A DNA stretch of 64,000 nucleotides from Sweltsa coloradensis (GCA_024449915.1 JAMZAV010001282.1:62001-126000); one strand, 5' to 3'. Positions 12,480 to 58,699 are shown, counted from the first letter of the stretch. Translations and numbers: made by a program. The notes: a model not told the origin generated them from the letters alone.

Positions 12480-12900
12480 GTACTTACCCCATAGGGGCTC
12501 AAATCCACACTCCTTTGCGAGTTTCGCTCGCATGCCTTCTCGCAAAAAACTGTTCATAACTTTTTTGCAAGTCGTTAAAACTGTCGTGTGATGTCTGCCC
12601 TGTCCCGTTTTGCCTTCCCGGACACGTGTGCTCTACGAACGTCGCGGCATCGTAGGTACCGAGCCCCCCCGATGGGGCCGATCGTGGTCAGCTGCACCGG
12701 TGTACTCCTGCGATGCAACATCGCTTCTGCGCCCGTCCTTACTTCGCATAAACGGGACTTTTGGGCACTCAGTGCCGGGCACCAGTGCTTTACGGGGGTG
12801 CGCACGCCCCGCACGCAAACCCCCCCCACAAAAAGATTTGAGGTGGTAACATGGCGTAGATTGTTGATGTTTTTGTGATTTTAGCACGAAACCTTAAGTT
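12480..12900. other. GC-rich trailer of the LINE region
   Basis: Composition grades from GC-rich to normal. Several overlapping open frames occur but none has a recognised domain. It may be the 3' end of the LINE or flanking DNA. Confidence 0.35.
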
Positions 12901-15213
12901 TTGTGAGTCTTGTGTTCTCTAGGCTTATTGGTTTATGCCAGTGGAATTGTGCCAAGCCCATGCATGTTGTGGGAAGTGCCACATTATCACCCACATCGCT
13001 AGAACTGGCAAGGTCGCGCAACCATGACTCCACCCCCGTTAGGTCCATCACTAGGCCTACGTGTAAGTATCAAACAATCTATTGAAGAAAGTCATTTTAC
13101 GGGTTTTCTCATAAAAGGGGGCGTATATTCATGCCTGCGCCTGGGCCCTAGACTTGTTTGTAGGGCTCTAAGCAATAGTTAATTGGATCTTATGTATCTG
13201 CATAGGCCTAGCCTAGGGGCCTTTGCCTTCTTGTGTCTGTTGGATGGCTAGCTAGGCAATACTAATTTTCTAAGTACCTAGGCCTAGGCCTAACTCTGTT
13301 CACTGTGTAGTATAGTGTATGTTGGGTATACCTACGCCTAGCCTACATATTATTACTTACAGCTGTACCAAGTTCATTAAACAAATAGGGTAGGGCCTAG
13401 GCCCCATGGTAGGGGCCCATCAAACTCTTTAAAGACAAATGTTAGGCCCTTTAAATTTGCATTCGGGCCAAGTCCTTTGAAGCCTAGGTAGGCCTAGCCC
13501 AGTAGATCGAGGCCCTATTCCCTATCCTCTATGCAGCCAATTTAGTCGAGCTAAGGACGTATCTGAACTATATTCTCATTTTAATTCTCAGTCTCGGTCT
13601 CGATAGACCTACTAGGCTAGTTTCCTACTTTCCCGACGTGAAATGGGGGAAGTAAATACTTAGCAATTCTTTTTTTTTTTTTTAATAAAAACCCAGAAAC
13701 CCCTAGGCCTAGGGGGCCCAAGCGTTTTAAAAGGCACACAAAATGTAAAAAAATAAAACACAAAACAACAGACAATAATAACACCTAACAAACGACCATT
13801 ATCTCCACACGCCGCCATCTCGAACTCCAATTCAGCCTAAACCAGTGCTATCAACTAGGTAGGCCTACTATGAATTACAAAATGAAATTCGATGCACTAC
13901 TGAATGGGGGGGCGTTGCCCCCGGACCCCAACCAAACCCCAAAAACAAAAAACACAAACACACCTCATTTTAAAGAAACAACTCAGGGAAAAACCCGTCA
14001 ATCCCCCAAAAATACAAAGGCTTTAGTTGCCAGCACTGTTCCGTACATCATTCCCCCACCTCGCCACCGCTCCAGTCGACATAGGCCTACAACACACTCT
14101 CTCACAACATAAACATCAGCATTACCTATGTCAATCAACACAAACCTTCCGAATGACCAAAAAACATAGGCCTAGGTACCGGTACTCAAATCAACGTGCG
14201 CCGATTTAAAACACTTAACACACCGTGTAGGCCCATAGGCTTAGGCTAAGTAACATTGCTCAATCATTTAAATTAGCCTACCTTCGAAAGTAATTCTGGT
14301 CCGCTGAGTGAATCTTCACAATTACCACTTTTGGTCCTTTCTTGATATTGAGTAGGCCTATCCAGTGTTGAATTCAGGACTTTTTACAAGGGGGAGGGGG
14401 GGGGCGTTTACAAAGTAAGGGGGTAAGACAATGGCTAAAACAATACTAGGCCTATATGAGAGAGGGGGTGGGGGGTAGTGAGCATTGTAGGAAATTCACT
14501 TAAAAAATACGTTACCGGTACCGGTAGGTACTTAGAATTTGCGTAGCAGACAAATCAGTTCACTGTTAATTGATTCTGCGGACAAACTAAAGACGTTAAA
14601 TTTAACAAGGTTCACTGAAAGTTGGTTCACTGTATTTTGGTTTCACATGAAAAAGACAACAATGGGTCATTTCATGTTAAATCAACCAAGCCGAGCAGAA
14701 AATAAAACTTGACCATCTCCAATTTTGGTGAAACTAAGCAAATCTACTTTTACTAACATCTTAGATTGATTGTGGAAAATTTTGTATTCTTGACGCGCTT
14801 AGTTTTCAAGTGACGCTCCACTCTAAAACTCAAATTTGGCGACGCCAAGCTGCGTACCTGAATTGGGTAACTTTTAAACCATTGGAGGCGACATAAAAAG
14901 CTAGGCCTATTTTATTTTTTAAATTAAAGAGTTTTTATTGGGAATTTAATGAATATGTAGGCTATTTGAATGCATTCCTGATTGTGAAACTACCTGTAGG
15001 CCTATGTAAAAATGTAAATTTGTTTTTAAACATATTGACCTACCAGGATCCCTACTTTTCTTGAAACAATTGTTTAATGTGAATTTCTAAACATTTCTTA
15101 ATAAGAGCTATATTAGACTTGACCCAGCGTCAAGCGTCCGCCCACTTATTATTTTAAAAATTAACCACTGATTGATAGGCTTACAGGCTACATGAAATCT
15201 GGTTTCATTACAG
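12900..15213. other. AGGCCTA-rich upstream region of the HECW-like gene
   Basis: No exon is identified. The palindromic motif AGGCCTA and its tandem form TAGGCCTAGGCC occur dozens of times (for example around 13200-13300, 13360-13500 and 14160-14250). The stretch ends in TTTCATTACAG, a credible splice acceptor at 15213, so a noncoding first exon and promoter may lie somewhere upstream. Short C-rich and G-rich runs lie at 13905-13930 and 14385-14485. Confidence 0.45.
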
Positions 15214-15251
15214 GCGATGACCGTTGCGACGAGATCGGTGGGAATCGAACC

Positions 15252-48707
<33,456 letters not shown>

Positions 48708-49950
48708 GTAGGACACCACTAGTACCACTTTTAATTAATGCTAGAGATACGTGTATTTATAACAGTATTTTCAAGTGATATTTTATCCGCGATGCAAAAG
48801 AACACCAATACGATCTAGCGGATTAAGAGGGCAGCTTCTAATCTTAGTTGCCGGAAAGATCACAAGCATCTCTAATTAATTGTCTAGAATAGACAGTGGC
48901 CTTCTAGATTAGCGCCTTCTTTTTTACCGCAACATTAGCTGGCGTTGTAGGCCTACATAACTAGTGGTGCTTAAAGTGACAATAATTATTGGATTGTTAC
49001 GCTTGTGTTTCGAATGTTGTACAAAACAAATGAAACCAAATAACTGAAAAAAAACACAGACAAATAATAAATACAGTCCTTTCTCCAAAGTCAAGCAGCT
49101 TGGAGCCTAGCCTAGTTTGCACATCAACTCATGTAGATTATACAAGGCCTACTGGATAATATATGTTGCCTTACGATCTTTGTGGCTATGAATATCTACA
49201 GTGCTGCTTGCGATCTTTCTGGCCACTAAAACAAACACAAAAGCGCTATCTGGATCATTTTTGCATCGTGGATAGCATTTGTAGCATTTATTTGTTACCC
49301 ACCTTTAAAACTTTAGTATGAGGTTTTCTCAGACTAGAAAAACCTTATTTTAAGTGAATAAATACTAGTGTTTTGTAGCATCTATACACAAAACCCTATT
49401 TTCACGTTCAGTATCTCTAAATTAGTAGTGTTACAGCAACTATGGATTTGCTGATGTGGAATAATTGAGGAATGCACGCTTTGTCAATGGAACTCCGTCT
49501 CTTGTCAGTCTATTTCCCAATACCTGATATATATATATTATATTTATTTTTTACAAGTAGTAGTCAGCAGTCTGTTAAAAAAATCATATTTTTAAGAGTA
49601 CCCAAAGAAGGTGTATAATTTCTTAAAATATATATTGATGTTTTTATTTTCACAATAAAACATTTAATTTGCACTGATGAAGTATGTGATTGAGAACTTA
49701 CTAATGATCGACTTCTTAAATTCATTAATCACTTTCTCAATCACTAGTCATTAGTCAATAGTTAACTTTATCAAACAGTCCAACAACTTCTATGCCTAAT
49801 CACTAAAATGATTCCTTAGTGATTTATTTGAAATAGGTTTTGGTACCGGAATGGTTGATCCATGATAAGTGATGGACAGAGAGGCCTCCAAGACTGTTCC
49901 CTTAGTATATTTATTACGCCGGCGTTCCGCATAACCGGCTTACACGTAGC
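48708..49950 (+). other. Intron 17, first part
   Basis: No HECT exon seen. An imperfect hairpin lies at 49685-49743: GTGATTGAGAACTTACTAAT pairs with ATTAATCACTTTCTCAATCAC. Confidence 0.55.
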
Positions 49951-49969
49951 CTTGTTTAATATGAATAGA

Positions 49970-50160
49970 CCGTCTGCGGTGGCACGTAAGATTAGGGTGC
50001 TGGTCCAAGGTTTATGGATCTACAAGGACGTGGGTTCTAATCCCGCATAAAGCATGTTTTTTTGTAATCGTCCTTCATCGTCATCTATCACCACTCATCG
50101 TCTCGAATAGCCTTAGTGCATTAATAGAGACATTAAGCAACAAAGATCATCATTAATATG
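49970..50160 (+). repeat. SINE family B, copy 2 with tRNA-like head
   Basis: Head GTGGCACGTAAGATTAGGGT (49979-49998) and the B box GGGTTCTAATCCCGC lie at tRNA-like spacing. The tail CATCTATCACCACTCATCG, TCTCGAATAGCC, GAGACATTAAGCAACAA is shared with 511-610. Confidence 0.75.
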
Positions 50161-51400
50161 AATAGCTGTGAAAAAAGAAAGAAGGAATCAACATATTGTG
50201 GCAATACTCGTGTGTTATACTAGCTCCAACAAAAGAATGCAGATGCCTCCGTCACAAGAGGTAGTGGTGGGGGTATTATGAATGCGCAGTAAAAGAAATG
50301 TCGCCTTTGTGTATGAAAGAGAAATATATTTTACCTTCACAAGCAAAAATTATCTGTGCTAGGTCACAGAGTTCCTCCGTGTGCTAGATCCACGCTGAGC
50401 TAGCGTGAATAGAGTTGACAAAGTTGTTATGTTGGGAAAACAATCTCGAATCATCTGTATTCTTTTGTTGGAACCACTTTTTTACTTAAAAATGTTTGAC
50501 TAATATTAACCCTCCGTCACTCACGTCACTCGCGCGGAATTTCTTAACACCATCCCTCGCGTGGGGTTTCTCAAACCCCAAATTATTTTGGGCTATAATT
50601 AGTGCAGTAGGATGTTTTGGGTATTTCTTTCTGTGCTCATATGATTTGTGGAACTACTATGTAGGTGGTTGTTACTGGGAGGACAGTGAAATAAATTGCC
50701 AATGAACCTTTTTGTATGCAATATTTTTTTTTATTATATTTTTCAGATTTAGAAAATGGACATTTTCAAAATATTAAAAAAGGTGTCAAAATAATGCAAT
50801 TTTAAGTTTTGTTTCACTTTTAAGTAATAAACATGAACCAGTTAGTAAAATGCAAGAAGAATTTTTCCAAAATTCCAAAATTTCAAAATTTAAGCCAAAA
50901 TAGCATTGAGTTTCCCTATGCAGTTACTGTAACGTGATCACTTGCGCGGGGTTTCAGCAACCCCAGCCACGTTTAGACCGGCAATATAACGACACTAAAA
51001 GCCCTAATGATTAGAGGGTTACAAATTTCGCTAACAGATAGAGTGACTTGAAGGTACTGAGAATCTAGAGTCGGTAAAACAGTCCGATGCAGAGAAACAG
51101 AGTCGAATTTAGACCCTGGGGTTTGTAGAATCCCACATAGTTCAAACATGAGTGCTGCATGTGAACACAACTCCGGCAACACCATTACATCATATGCAGG
51201 GTTAAAAACTCGGAAACCCACAACAAGGAGAAGCTAACAACAAACATTTTGTCGGTAGTTGGTGTGCAGCATCTTTAAGTTTGGTTGTCTTCAAAGTTTG
51301 CCACAAAAAACTATTGCTTGCTAGTTAGATAGGAAACATCATCACTTTCATCACCCATCAAACCAAGCAAACAATTTAAATGTTAAATATAATTTATTCT
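50160..51400 (+). other. Intron 17, unassigned
   Basis: No gene or recognised element. Short frames only. Confidence 0.5.
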
Positions 51401-51409
51401 TGCTAAAAT

Positions 51410-51503
51410 TAATTGCTCTTGAGATTTCGCTGCATCGAATATATTTGATTGTTTTATGTTTCATAAAATATATTCGACGCGTCAAAATGTCTCGAGCAAT
51501 GAA
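51410..51503. repeat. Imperfect hairpin
   Basis: TTGCTCTTGAGATTTCGCTG then CATCGAATATATTT pairs with AAATATATTCGACG then CGTCAAAATGTCTCGAGCAA around an 18- to 22-base loop. Confidence 0.6.
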
Positions 51504-52557
51504 TTTTACTATATCAGTAATATTCTGGCCCGCAAGTCTTATATTTTAAATTATATTTTATGTTAAAATATTTTCATTTTTCTCTTGGTCCTTATTATTT
51601 TTGAAATTCTAGTTCTAGTGCATAGCCTGCCCTTAGGCGTGATTTTAATTCCAGTTTTAGGTTTATCTAATATGGATCGCAAGATTTCAGGTAAGTTACT
51701 GTTTTTGTACCATTCAGCAATATTTATCCTCTACCAGGACCTTGATTCTATAACTCTGACGGAGTTGGACTCGGGCGTTTTCTTACATAATCGACTCTGC
51801 TGTTAGTGATCGACCCGGTTGAGGTCGATATCGTTGCGATATAATGCGTGACAACCGAGTCCGACTCGGTTATATTTGTATAAAATGGTAGATGATAAGC
51901 CTTGGTCTACACATAAACACAACCAGATTATTAACTTTCTCAAACAAATAACAATAGTAAGGTCAAAAAAAAACTACCTTTAGTAAGGGCCTACCCCTAA
52001 AAGTCCCGTGCGTTCCCTTTTTTCATGAAATTATACCATTAAAATCCAATTTCTCCCCGATTGGAAATAATACACACATCTATGTCATTTTGAATATTTG
52101 ACAACTGACTGTGAATCATTTGTTCACATTTGACCGTCCACTGCCATGTATGTCATACCTTTCGACCTCGACCAACAACAACCGGAACGATTACTGTTAC
52201 TCCCGAGTCGGTCCCGTGACCAAGTTGAACCCGTGAAGTTACTGAATAGGGGCCCAGGGCGACTCGTGCTATTGTATCGCCATAAATCATCCATCTTCAT
52301 TAAACTGAAAGTGTGATAATTTTTTAAATATATGTATGCCTATTGTATAACTAAGTATTCAAAAGCAGCTACGACCGTCGCTGCAGAGATCAGTGCAACA
52401 TTGGGTAAGTGGCTCTCTCGTGGTACCGTCTCTTACGTGCGGGTCCCGGGTACCCGAAAGTAGAATTTTTAAGATGTTTTACCCAAAATTACCTAAAACA
52501 ATAAGGTCAATCCAGTCATTTCTGACTTTATAGACTCATCACTTTAACAGCACAGTT

Positions 52558-52880
52558 TTATAACTTCTGACTTCGGACAAGTCCGGGCGCCAGAGTTGTT
52601 TCTTAGCAGTTTGAAAAGTAACTTTGGAGCCTCTGTAGCCGAATGCCCTAAATAAAATTCCGAAGGTCACTAAATCCCATTCGATGAATAGGCTGGGGCG
52701 CGACGTGTTGTGACTGTCCCAAATCACTGACTGCTAATCCAAATCGATCTTTGGATGGATTTATCCCCCACTGCCTCCCATGCGTGAGGCCTATCCGGTG
52801 GCTGGCGTTTTAATTTTAGCCCCCACTTGGAACGAATAAACGGGGTCAAACTAGTACCACAACTATTTCATTTTCCCGGA
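52558..52880 (+). repeat. Old, diverged SINE family A tail
   Basis: AACTTCTGACTTCGGACAAG, GTAACTTTGGAGCC, AAATAAAATTCCGAAGGTC and CCCCCACTTGGAA keep the order of the family A tail but are strongly diverged. Flanking sequences GTCCCGGGTACCCGAAAG (52444) and GTGCCCGGGTACCCGTTTCC (52906) may mark another element around it. Confidence 0.55.
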
Positions 52881-53029
52881 CTCTTATCAACTGATGTTAC
52901 CCTGGTGCCCGGGTACCCGTTTCCAACCCCTGCAAAGTGAAAACATTGGTGATGTGTTTTCTAAGCTCTCTGTTATGAAACTGTTCAGGGTTCGTCCGCT
53001 AAAGTCCGAGTTTTAACCTGATCGTTTAA

Positions 53030-53410
53030 GCCAATATGACCTGTAACAATATGGGTCAAGCCGGTCTTCTGGCTCTATCGGGACTCGTGCACTCAGTCAG
53101 AAGTTTTTTAACTTCTGATTTGGACTTAAGTCCCTCAGTTGTTGTCTTAGGAGTTTGTAAACAGTAACTTTGGAGCCGTCCTAGCAACGAGGCACATAAT
53201 AAATTTGAAGTTGTTCTAAATCGGCTTCGTTGATTCTGGCGTTTATCCGCGAGTGTTCGCACTGTCCATACCACTGATTGCTATATTTCCTATTTTTTTT
53301 TAAATCGATCTTTGGTTGGTTATCACTCACTCCTCGATTGCGTCGGGGCCTTCAGGGTTGGCTTGGTCGCTTTAGTTTACTGTCCCCCACTGGAAATCAG
53401 ATATAGGCAC
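53030..53410 (+). repeat. SINE family A tail joined to a different head
   Basis: From about 53095 the sequence matches the family A tail (AGAAGTTTTTTAACTTCTGA onward). Before it is CAATATGGGTCAAGCCGGTC then TTCTGGCTCTATCGGGACTC instead of the tRNA-like head. The same head sequence recurs without the tail at 55171-55235. Confidence 0.7.
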
Positions 53411-54964
53411 CGAGCGTTCATACAACTAGCGCCATCCGTGGACGAATCCGGAACAACTTGACTGAATGATCGTCTTCCTTGCGCACTTTCCTATGCTATT
53501 AGCTCACGTGTCAGAGTGAATTATTTTAGTTTTTACTGTATTGCAGGACTATAATGGATGTTGAGAATGTTTGTAGGGTATTCAGGAAGTCCTGATGCAT
53601 TGTTGGCTGTTCAAATTGAATAGCCAACACAGAAAAATATGTTATATTTTACAGTTTTCCTGGCAGACCCCATGAGAGGGAATGGCGCGGCAGACTGGTC
53701 CAAGCAGTGAATGGATAGATAAAAAGTTTTTCTGTTACCCTACATTTATTTACTAATGCAAACAGTGTGTAATTAGACACAAACCTGAACCTTGGCCGAT
53801 AAGTAATAGCCAATTGTCCTTGGTCCAGCTAGACATATCTGTGGAAGGTCTGAAGTTGTGACTGAGTAGTAGGCCTATACTGCATCATGACAGTTGACAG
53901 ATCATGTGGCAGATAGAACCTAGCGGACGAAGTCGTATTGTTTTCATTTTGGTATTTTGCACATGCAAAAATTTGAAATCGGACTCATCATGGATAGACC
54001 CTACTTAACCGAGGCCTTGGTCCACATTCACTGAAATTGGGGTAGATTTAGATTTGATATCGCCAGGAAGGCAGCTAGGCCTAGGCCCTATACATAAGCG
54101 TAGGCCTCTGGCCTAGGAACCTTTTTTGTTTGACCTAGGTCTTATCTGTTTGCCTATGCCTGTCAGGAGAGTCAGTAGTGTCTAGTGTCTACTAAAATTA
54201 ATAATGCATTGTTGCCCATGTCACTGGATTCGGTTCTTATACAAAGTAAAGTGGCCAGGGCCTAGGGGTGCAGCTATTTAACCATAGGCCTAGGCCTACA
54301 GAAGAATCAACACAAAACCTGACAGAAAGCTGCTCAAACTGTTCTCAAGAAACTAAGCCTCAGAGCCTAGGCATTGTAGCATGTAGGGTTTAACTTTACG
54401 CCCCTGGGACATTTTTTAATGTAGGTTACTAGGCCTAATGCACTTCAAATCAATTATTCACGAAACATAGGCTTAGACCTTGCGGCGTGTTGCGAGTGAA
54501 CTTCGTGATATATTGTGAGTGTTTAGGTATTTATTTCCTATTCTAGTGATATCTACGTTGACTTGTTAATACACTGAAATCACGATTCTCTGTCTTATTT
54601 CACGTGTCAGCCAGGATTTTGTCTCTAAAAGCTCTGGATAGGGGCTAGTCAAGTTGTGAATCGTTTGGAATTGCAAACAAAAACATCCACTTTTAATCAT
54701 GATGTTTAGCAACTAAAACTATTTTTGTAATGGTGTTTTAGGCCTATACTTTTTCAGAAAAATGATAATAAGATGATAAGCGATTGTTTGTTTTCATATA
54801 CTGCATGAACCTTCTGAAAACCACATTTAATAACACAATTCGCGTTGTTATAGCCATTACAGCAATGTCAAATTCTACATGTGATTCAGTCAACTTGTTC
54901 CCCCAGTGGCCGCCCAGAGCGCTGCGTGTATTTTTAGTGGCGCGCTCAGTGGCTTATCTCGGTC

Positions 54965-55235
54965 CCTATATGACTGAGTGGGTAGACTCTAAATACAAAT
55001 TTATTTATTTATTTAGACTCTTTATACAAATTAATTGTATTCGCCTGGCGCCGATGAGTCAACGTTTCCATACCGCAAAGTACACGTTGGTGATGGTTTT
55101 TAACTAAGCATCTGTAGAAACCTGTTTGCGTCCGTGCTAAATCCGAGGACTTCTAAGCCCTTGAGGCATCGTTGTAGCCAATATGACCCGTAACAACATG
55201 GGTCAAGCCGGTCTTCTGGCACTATCGGGACTCCC
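54965..55235 (+). repeat. SINE A terminus fragment and a second copy of the alternative head
   Basis: 54966-55010 has GACTGAGTGGGTAGACTCTA then AATACAAATTTATTTATTT, the 3' end of family A. 55171-55235 has AATATGACCCGTAACAACAT, GGGTCAAGCCGGTCTTCTGG, CACTATCGGGACTC, matching 53033-53090. Confidence 0.6.
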
Positions 55236-55239
55236 GCTC

Positions 55240-56280
55240 TCGGGCTATGTAGGCTCGCCCGCTAGCCGCGCACCCTTGCAATCACTTCACCCGTCTTCAG
55301 CTTATTCATGCGATTGTTCATGCAACTGTAGTAAACACCAGTCGCTGTTAGACAATGCACACTGTGAGTAGATAAGTTTGCTGGAACGTAGTAATCGTTG
55401 CGTAGAAGTGAAGTTGAGTGTTTAAAGTCTAGGCAGGCCGATGCCTTGTGTGCATCTAGTGCAGAAATGTCTGAATAAAGGTAGGACTAATATACCGTGA
55501 CAACGTTCATTCTAAAACAAGTAGGGCCTGTTAAACTGTCTTAAAGACTATTGACAGACGCAATAAACTATTGAAAGACGCAATATTATGGCTGTGACAG
55601 CTAAGCTAAGTGTTTTATTTTGCTTTACTTATTTGTTGTTTTGGGGGTGGAGAGAGGGGCGTGGGGGCATGTTTCTTGGACACAAACTGTGATTACCGTC
55701 TAAGGTCACATCACATCAACACTTTTGAGTCCACCCTGACTCTGAAAAGCATATCAGTCAATAATCAATTAATGGCATTAGCTTTTTTGCTTGCAATTGG
55801 CCATACACAATCTACGTTTGCTGTATATTAGCACCACGTGTTATTATGTCCACGAATCGCCACTGTCCTCTCCTAATTTATACCATTCACTATTGATTCA
55901 CTATTATTATTTAGAGTGAATATATGTGCAGCATTTATATTTTCAGTTTTACCGTGTAATCTACAGCATCCTTTGGCAAGTTATGATTTTCATTTTCTGT
56001 CGGGAGCCACGGTCCACGCTATTATACAATTATTTTACTATGCTACTATGCGAACACTTTGTAGTCAATTTGATGCATGAGCGTATTCAGCTTATCTCCT
56101 TGTTTAACATTGCCACATTTATATTTATTGATCACTATCAACATGTTGTTATACCCGCAAGTGTCAGGTTACAAAACTAAACAATTAAAAATATAATTTA
56201 AAACAATACACATACGCTATACAAATCATTAATACATGAACAATTACTGTAAAATTAACTTTATACAACAAATACAATAA
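55240..56280 (+). other. Intron 17 or intergenic, unassigned
   Basis: No gene recognised. Reading frames are short and without domains. Confidence 0.5.
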
Positions 56281-56284
56281 GATA

Positions 56285-56643
56285 GTGTGGCTTGTTGGTC
56301 TTGTGGTTAGCGTCTCTGCTTCCAATGCAGAAGGTCCAGGGTTCGATTCCCGCTAAAGTCAGAAGTTTTTTATCTTCTGATTTGGAATTTAGTCCATCAG
56401 TTCTTGTCTTAGGAATTTGTAAATGGTGACTTTGGAGCTGTCCTAGCAACGAGGCACATAATAAATTCAATGTTGTTCTGAATTGGCCTTGTTGATTCTG
56501 GCGTTGATCCGCGGGTGTTCGCTTACTCGTTGATTGCGTCGGGGCCTACAGGGTTGGGTTGGTCGCTTTAGTTTATTGGCCCCCATTGAAAATCAGTTAT
56601 ATGACTTGAGTGGGTAGACTCTAAATATGAATTTATTTATTTA
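56285..56643 (+). repeat. SINE family A, copy with intact tRNA-like head
   Basis: TTGGTCTTGTGGTTAGCGTC (A box), CTGCTTCCAATGCAG (anticodon arm, CCA) and GGGTTCGATTCCCGC (B box). The tail follows as at 21.0 kb, ending GTGGGTAGACTCTAAATATG then (ATTT)n. Best preserved head in the window. Confidence 0.88.
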
Positions 56644-56984
56644 TAAACTTGAATAAGAAAAGTATAAATATAAAAAATGGCTGAAAAACAAGATGAGTGA
56701 AAAAAGAACTGAGGATATAAAATACAAAACTTTTGAAAATCTGATAAAGTCAAAAGAGTGAAAAATGAGTTATATTGGTGTCCATGGCTTTAATAATATT
56801 TTGTTGGTGTCTTAAATTTGGTTGATGGGAGAAAATTTAAAATCCTTATATCTGTGGAGAGCGAGTTCAAGGCACAAAACCCTGCATTCAAACCATTTTG
56901 GACTTGCCCTAGTTGGCCGAGCCAACCTATGTGTTTGATGAGTCCCTGAAAGTTCATTTCTTTGATTGTCTCCCAGAAACTGTC

Positions 56985-57215
56985 AAATCTAAGCTAAGAG
57001 ACTCATGGGGTTCCAGTAAATCTAAGCTAAGAGACTCATAGGGTTCCAGTAAATCTAAGCTAAGAGACTCATAGGGTTCCAGTAAATCTAAGCTAAGAGA
57101 CTCATAGGGTTCCAGTAAATCTAAGCTAAGAGACTCATAGGGTTCCAGTATATCTAAGCTAAGAGACTCATAGGGTTCCAGTAAATCTAAGCTAAGAGAC
57201 TCATGGGGTTCCATT
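56985..57215. repeat. 33-bp minisatellite, open on the minus strand
   Basis: About seven units of AAATCTAAGCTAAGAGACTC plus ATAGGGTTCCAGT. The unit length is divisible by three. The - strand frame (56954-57226) is open throughout and repeats the 11-residue unit LEPYESLSLDL. No splice context or homologue supports a gene. Confidence 0.85.
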
Positions 57216-57235
57216 GCCTCTTGCAATTAAAAAGG

Positions 57236-57298
57236 AAAGGGATCGTTAAAAGTTCCCCAAAAAGGAACGCATTTTTTTAAAAGTTCTTCCCAACACTG
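57236..57298. repeat. Fragment of a hAT element end
   Basis: CCCAACACTG at its right side followed by TGAATGAT is the reverse complement of the left end and flank of the element at 58102. Only one end is recognisable. Confidence 0.5.
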
Positions 57299-58101
57299 TG
57301 AATGATCTCGGAACACAACTCGCTACATTTGCTCTACGATTCACTTATTCTATATCTACACCATGTGCAGCCTACTAGCATTTCATCTAGGCCTACCTTT
57401 AGAACCAATCAAGGTGTCTACTTATTTTAGGTAACCAAATTTGAAATTCCCTGATTTTTCTTTCCAGGCTGAATATTTGGTAGCCTGGAAAAATAAGAAA
57501 ACTGATTTTATCCCTTAACCTTACGATTGGCAGTGATGGCACATGAGCCCCCCTGAAAGTTTTGTTTTTTATAGATTTGATTTGCTGAGTTTTAAAGATT
57601 TTTGAGGGGAAATAAAACATTTCAGAAATCTACACAATTTCCCAGTTTTTTGTGACTAAGATTTTTTCACAATGAATGATCTACCAATGAAATTACTTAA
57701 TGAAAAAATATTTTTGGCCCACCATTATCCAGGGTAGAATAGTCAAACTTGGTATTTTTCAGCTACGATCCTATCAGCAAAATTCTGCTATAAGAAAAAA
57801 AAACATTGCTACGATCTTTACATCCCTCGCTCGTCCCAAAACAGGAGGATTCTGCTCAGAAAAATAAGACATTAAAATAATCTTTAAAATATTACTTGTT
57901 TTTACAAGCACAAGTACATGAGTAGCCAAGTGAAGAGAACAAGAAAAGTAAAATAATGTTTATTTCCAAACTTAAATGTCGCTGTTGGTGGAGGTGCCGA
58001 GTATTTATGTGCCAAGTTCAAGTTTTCATCAAAACTGTTTGCGTTTTAAGAAGAAGTGAACCTTAGAGTAAATGTAGCGCGTTTTGTCCCATGATCATTC
58101 A

Positions 58102-58556
58102 CAGTGTTGGGTATAGGAACTTCTTCAGGAAGAGGCACTTTAAACACAAAAGTATAGTTGAAGACAGAAATAAAGTCCCATTTCTCCTAATCAGCCAAGC
58201 GGAAAAAGGGTTGGTATAAAGGGGTCCTATACTCCACCCACCGCCTCTTACACAGTTGCCAATATACCTGTTAAGATATTGTTGTTATTGTAACTGACCG
58301 AATGCAGTTTGGCGATTTGGCAACATCGTAAAATAGTTTAGGACAAATATCAAGGAACTTTTAAAAGGGTTATAAAAGTTCCTTTTACTCTTTTTCTCGC
58401 GGTGACGCGGGTCAAAAATAGCCAACTAATTACTAAATCCTTTATATAATTTTTCTGCTAAAGGAACTTTTAAACTGGAACTTATAACATTTTTTCAGTA
58501 CTCGAAAGGGAATGTAACGTTTAAAAGTTGTTTTTTGCGTTGACTTCTCAACACTG
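58102..58556. mobile_element. hAT-type element with near-perfect target duplication
   Basis: Ends CAGTGTTGGGTATAGG and GACTTCTCAACACTG. The flanks ATCATTCA (58094-58101) and ATCATTCT (58557-58564) differ at one base. Interior repeats of GGAACTTTTAAA. No transposase. Confidence 0.8.
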
Positions 58557-58699
58557 ATCATTCTTTAACAATATCTCCAGCTCCATTCATCTCTATATAT
58601 ATACCCAGTGGACTGTGTTGTCAATGAGCTCGAGGCCTCGCGCGCCGCTCGCTGGACTATATTTGTTGTCATGTTATATTCCTGGAGTGAGCCACTGTG

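Larger units (their letters stand above)
8880..12480 (+). mobile_element. Jockey-like non-LTR retrotransposon, GC-rich and broken
   Basis: Translations on the + strand, hopping between frames, give an APE-type endonuclease followed by a reverse transcriptase in the order used by Jockey-clade LINEs. Endonuclease marks are YLVAGDL (about 9970), PDVLDV (about 10130) and SDH followed by a Pro/Leu-rich strand (about 10205). RT marks are VTFLKPGKSPP (about 11115), LARLQHH (about 11221), VASITAARAE (about 11325) and GPQGSVLAPF (about 11565). After a weak catalytic C box, read as FSDG rather than FADD, come ALNAAKT (about 11780), WSSTNR.LG (about 11870) and a C-terminal LSVPWWAE-like segment (about 12210). 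Long C and G runs coincide with the frameshifts. It cannot encode an intact enzyme as written. Confidence 0.75.

Noticed and set aside
8312..12591. Many long overlapping open frames in the GC-rich block as host genes
   Set aside because: They overlap on both strands, are Pro/Gly/Arg-rich because of composition, and the only recognisable motifs belong to a LINE endonuclease and reverse transcriptase spread over several frames.
57000..57213. CRISPR-like array
   Set aside because: The units are contiguous tandem repeats without spacers, in an animal genome.
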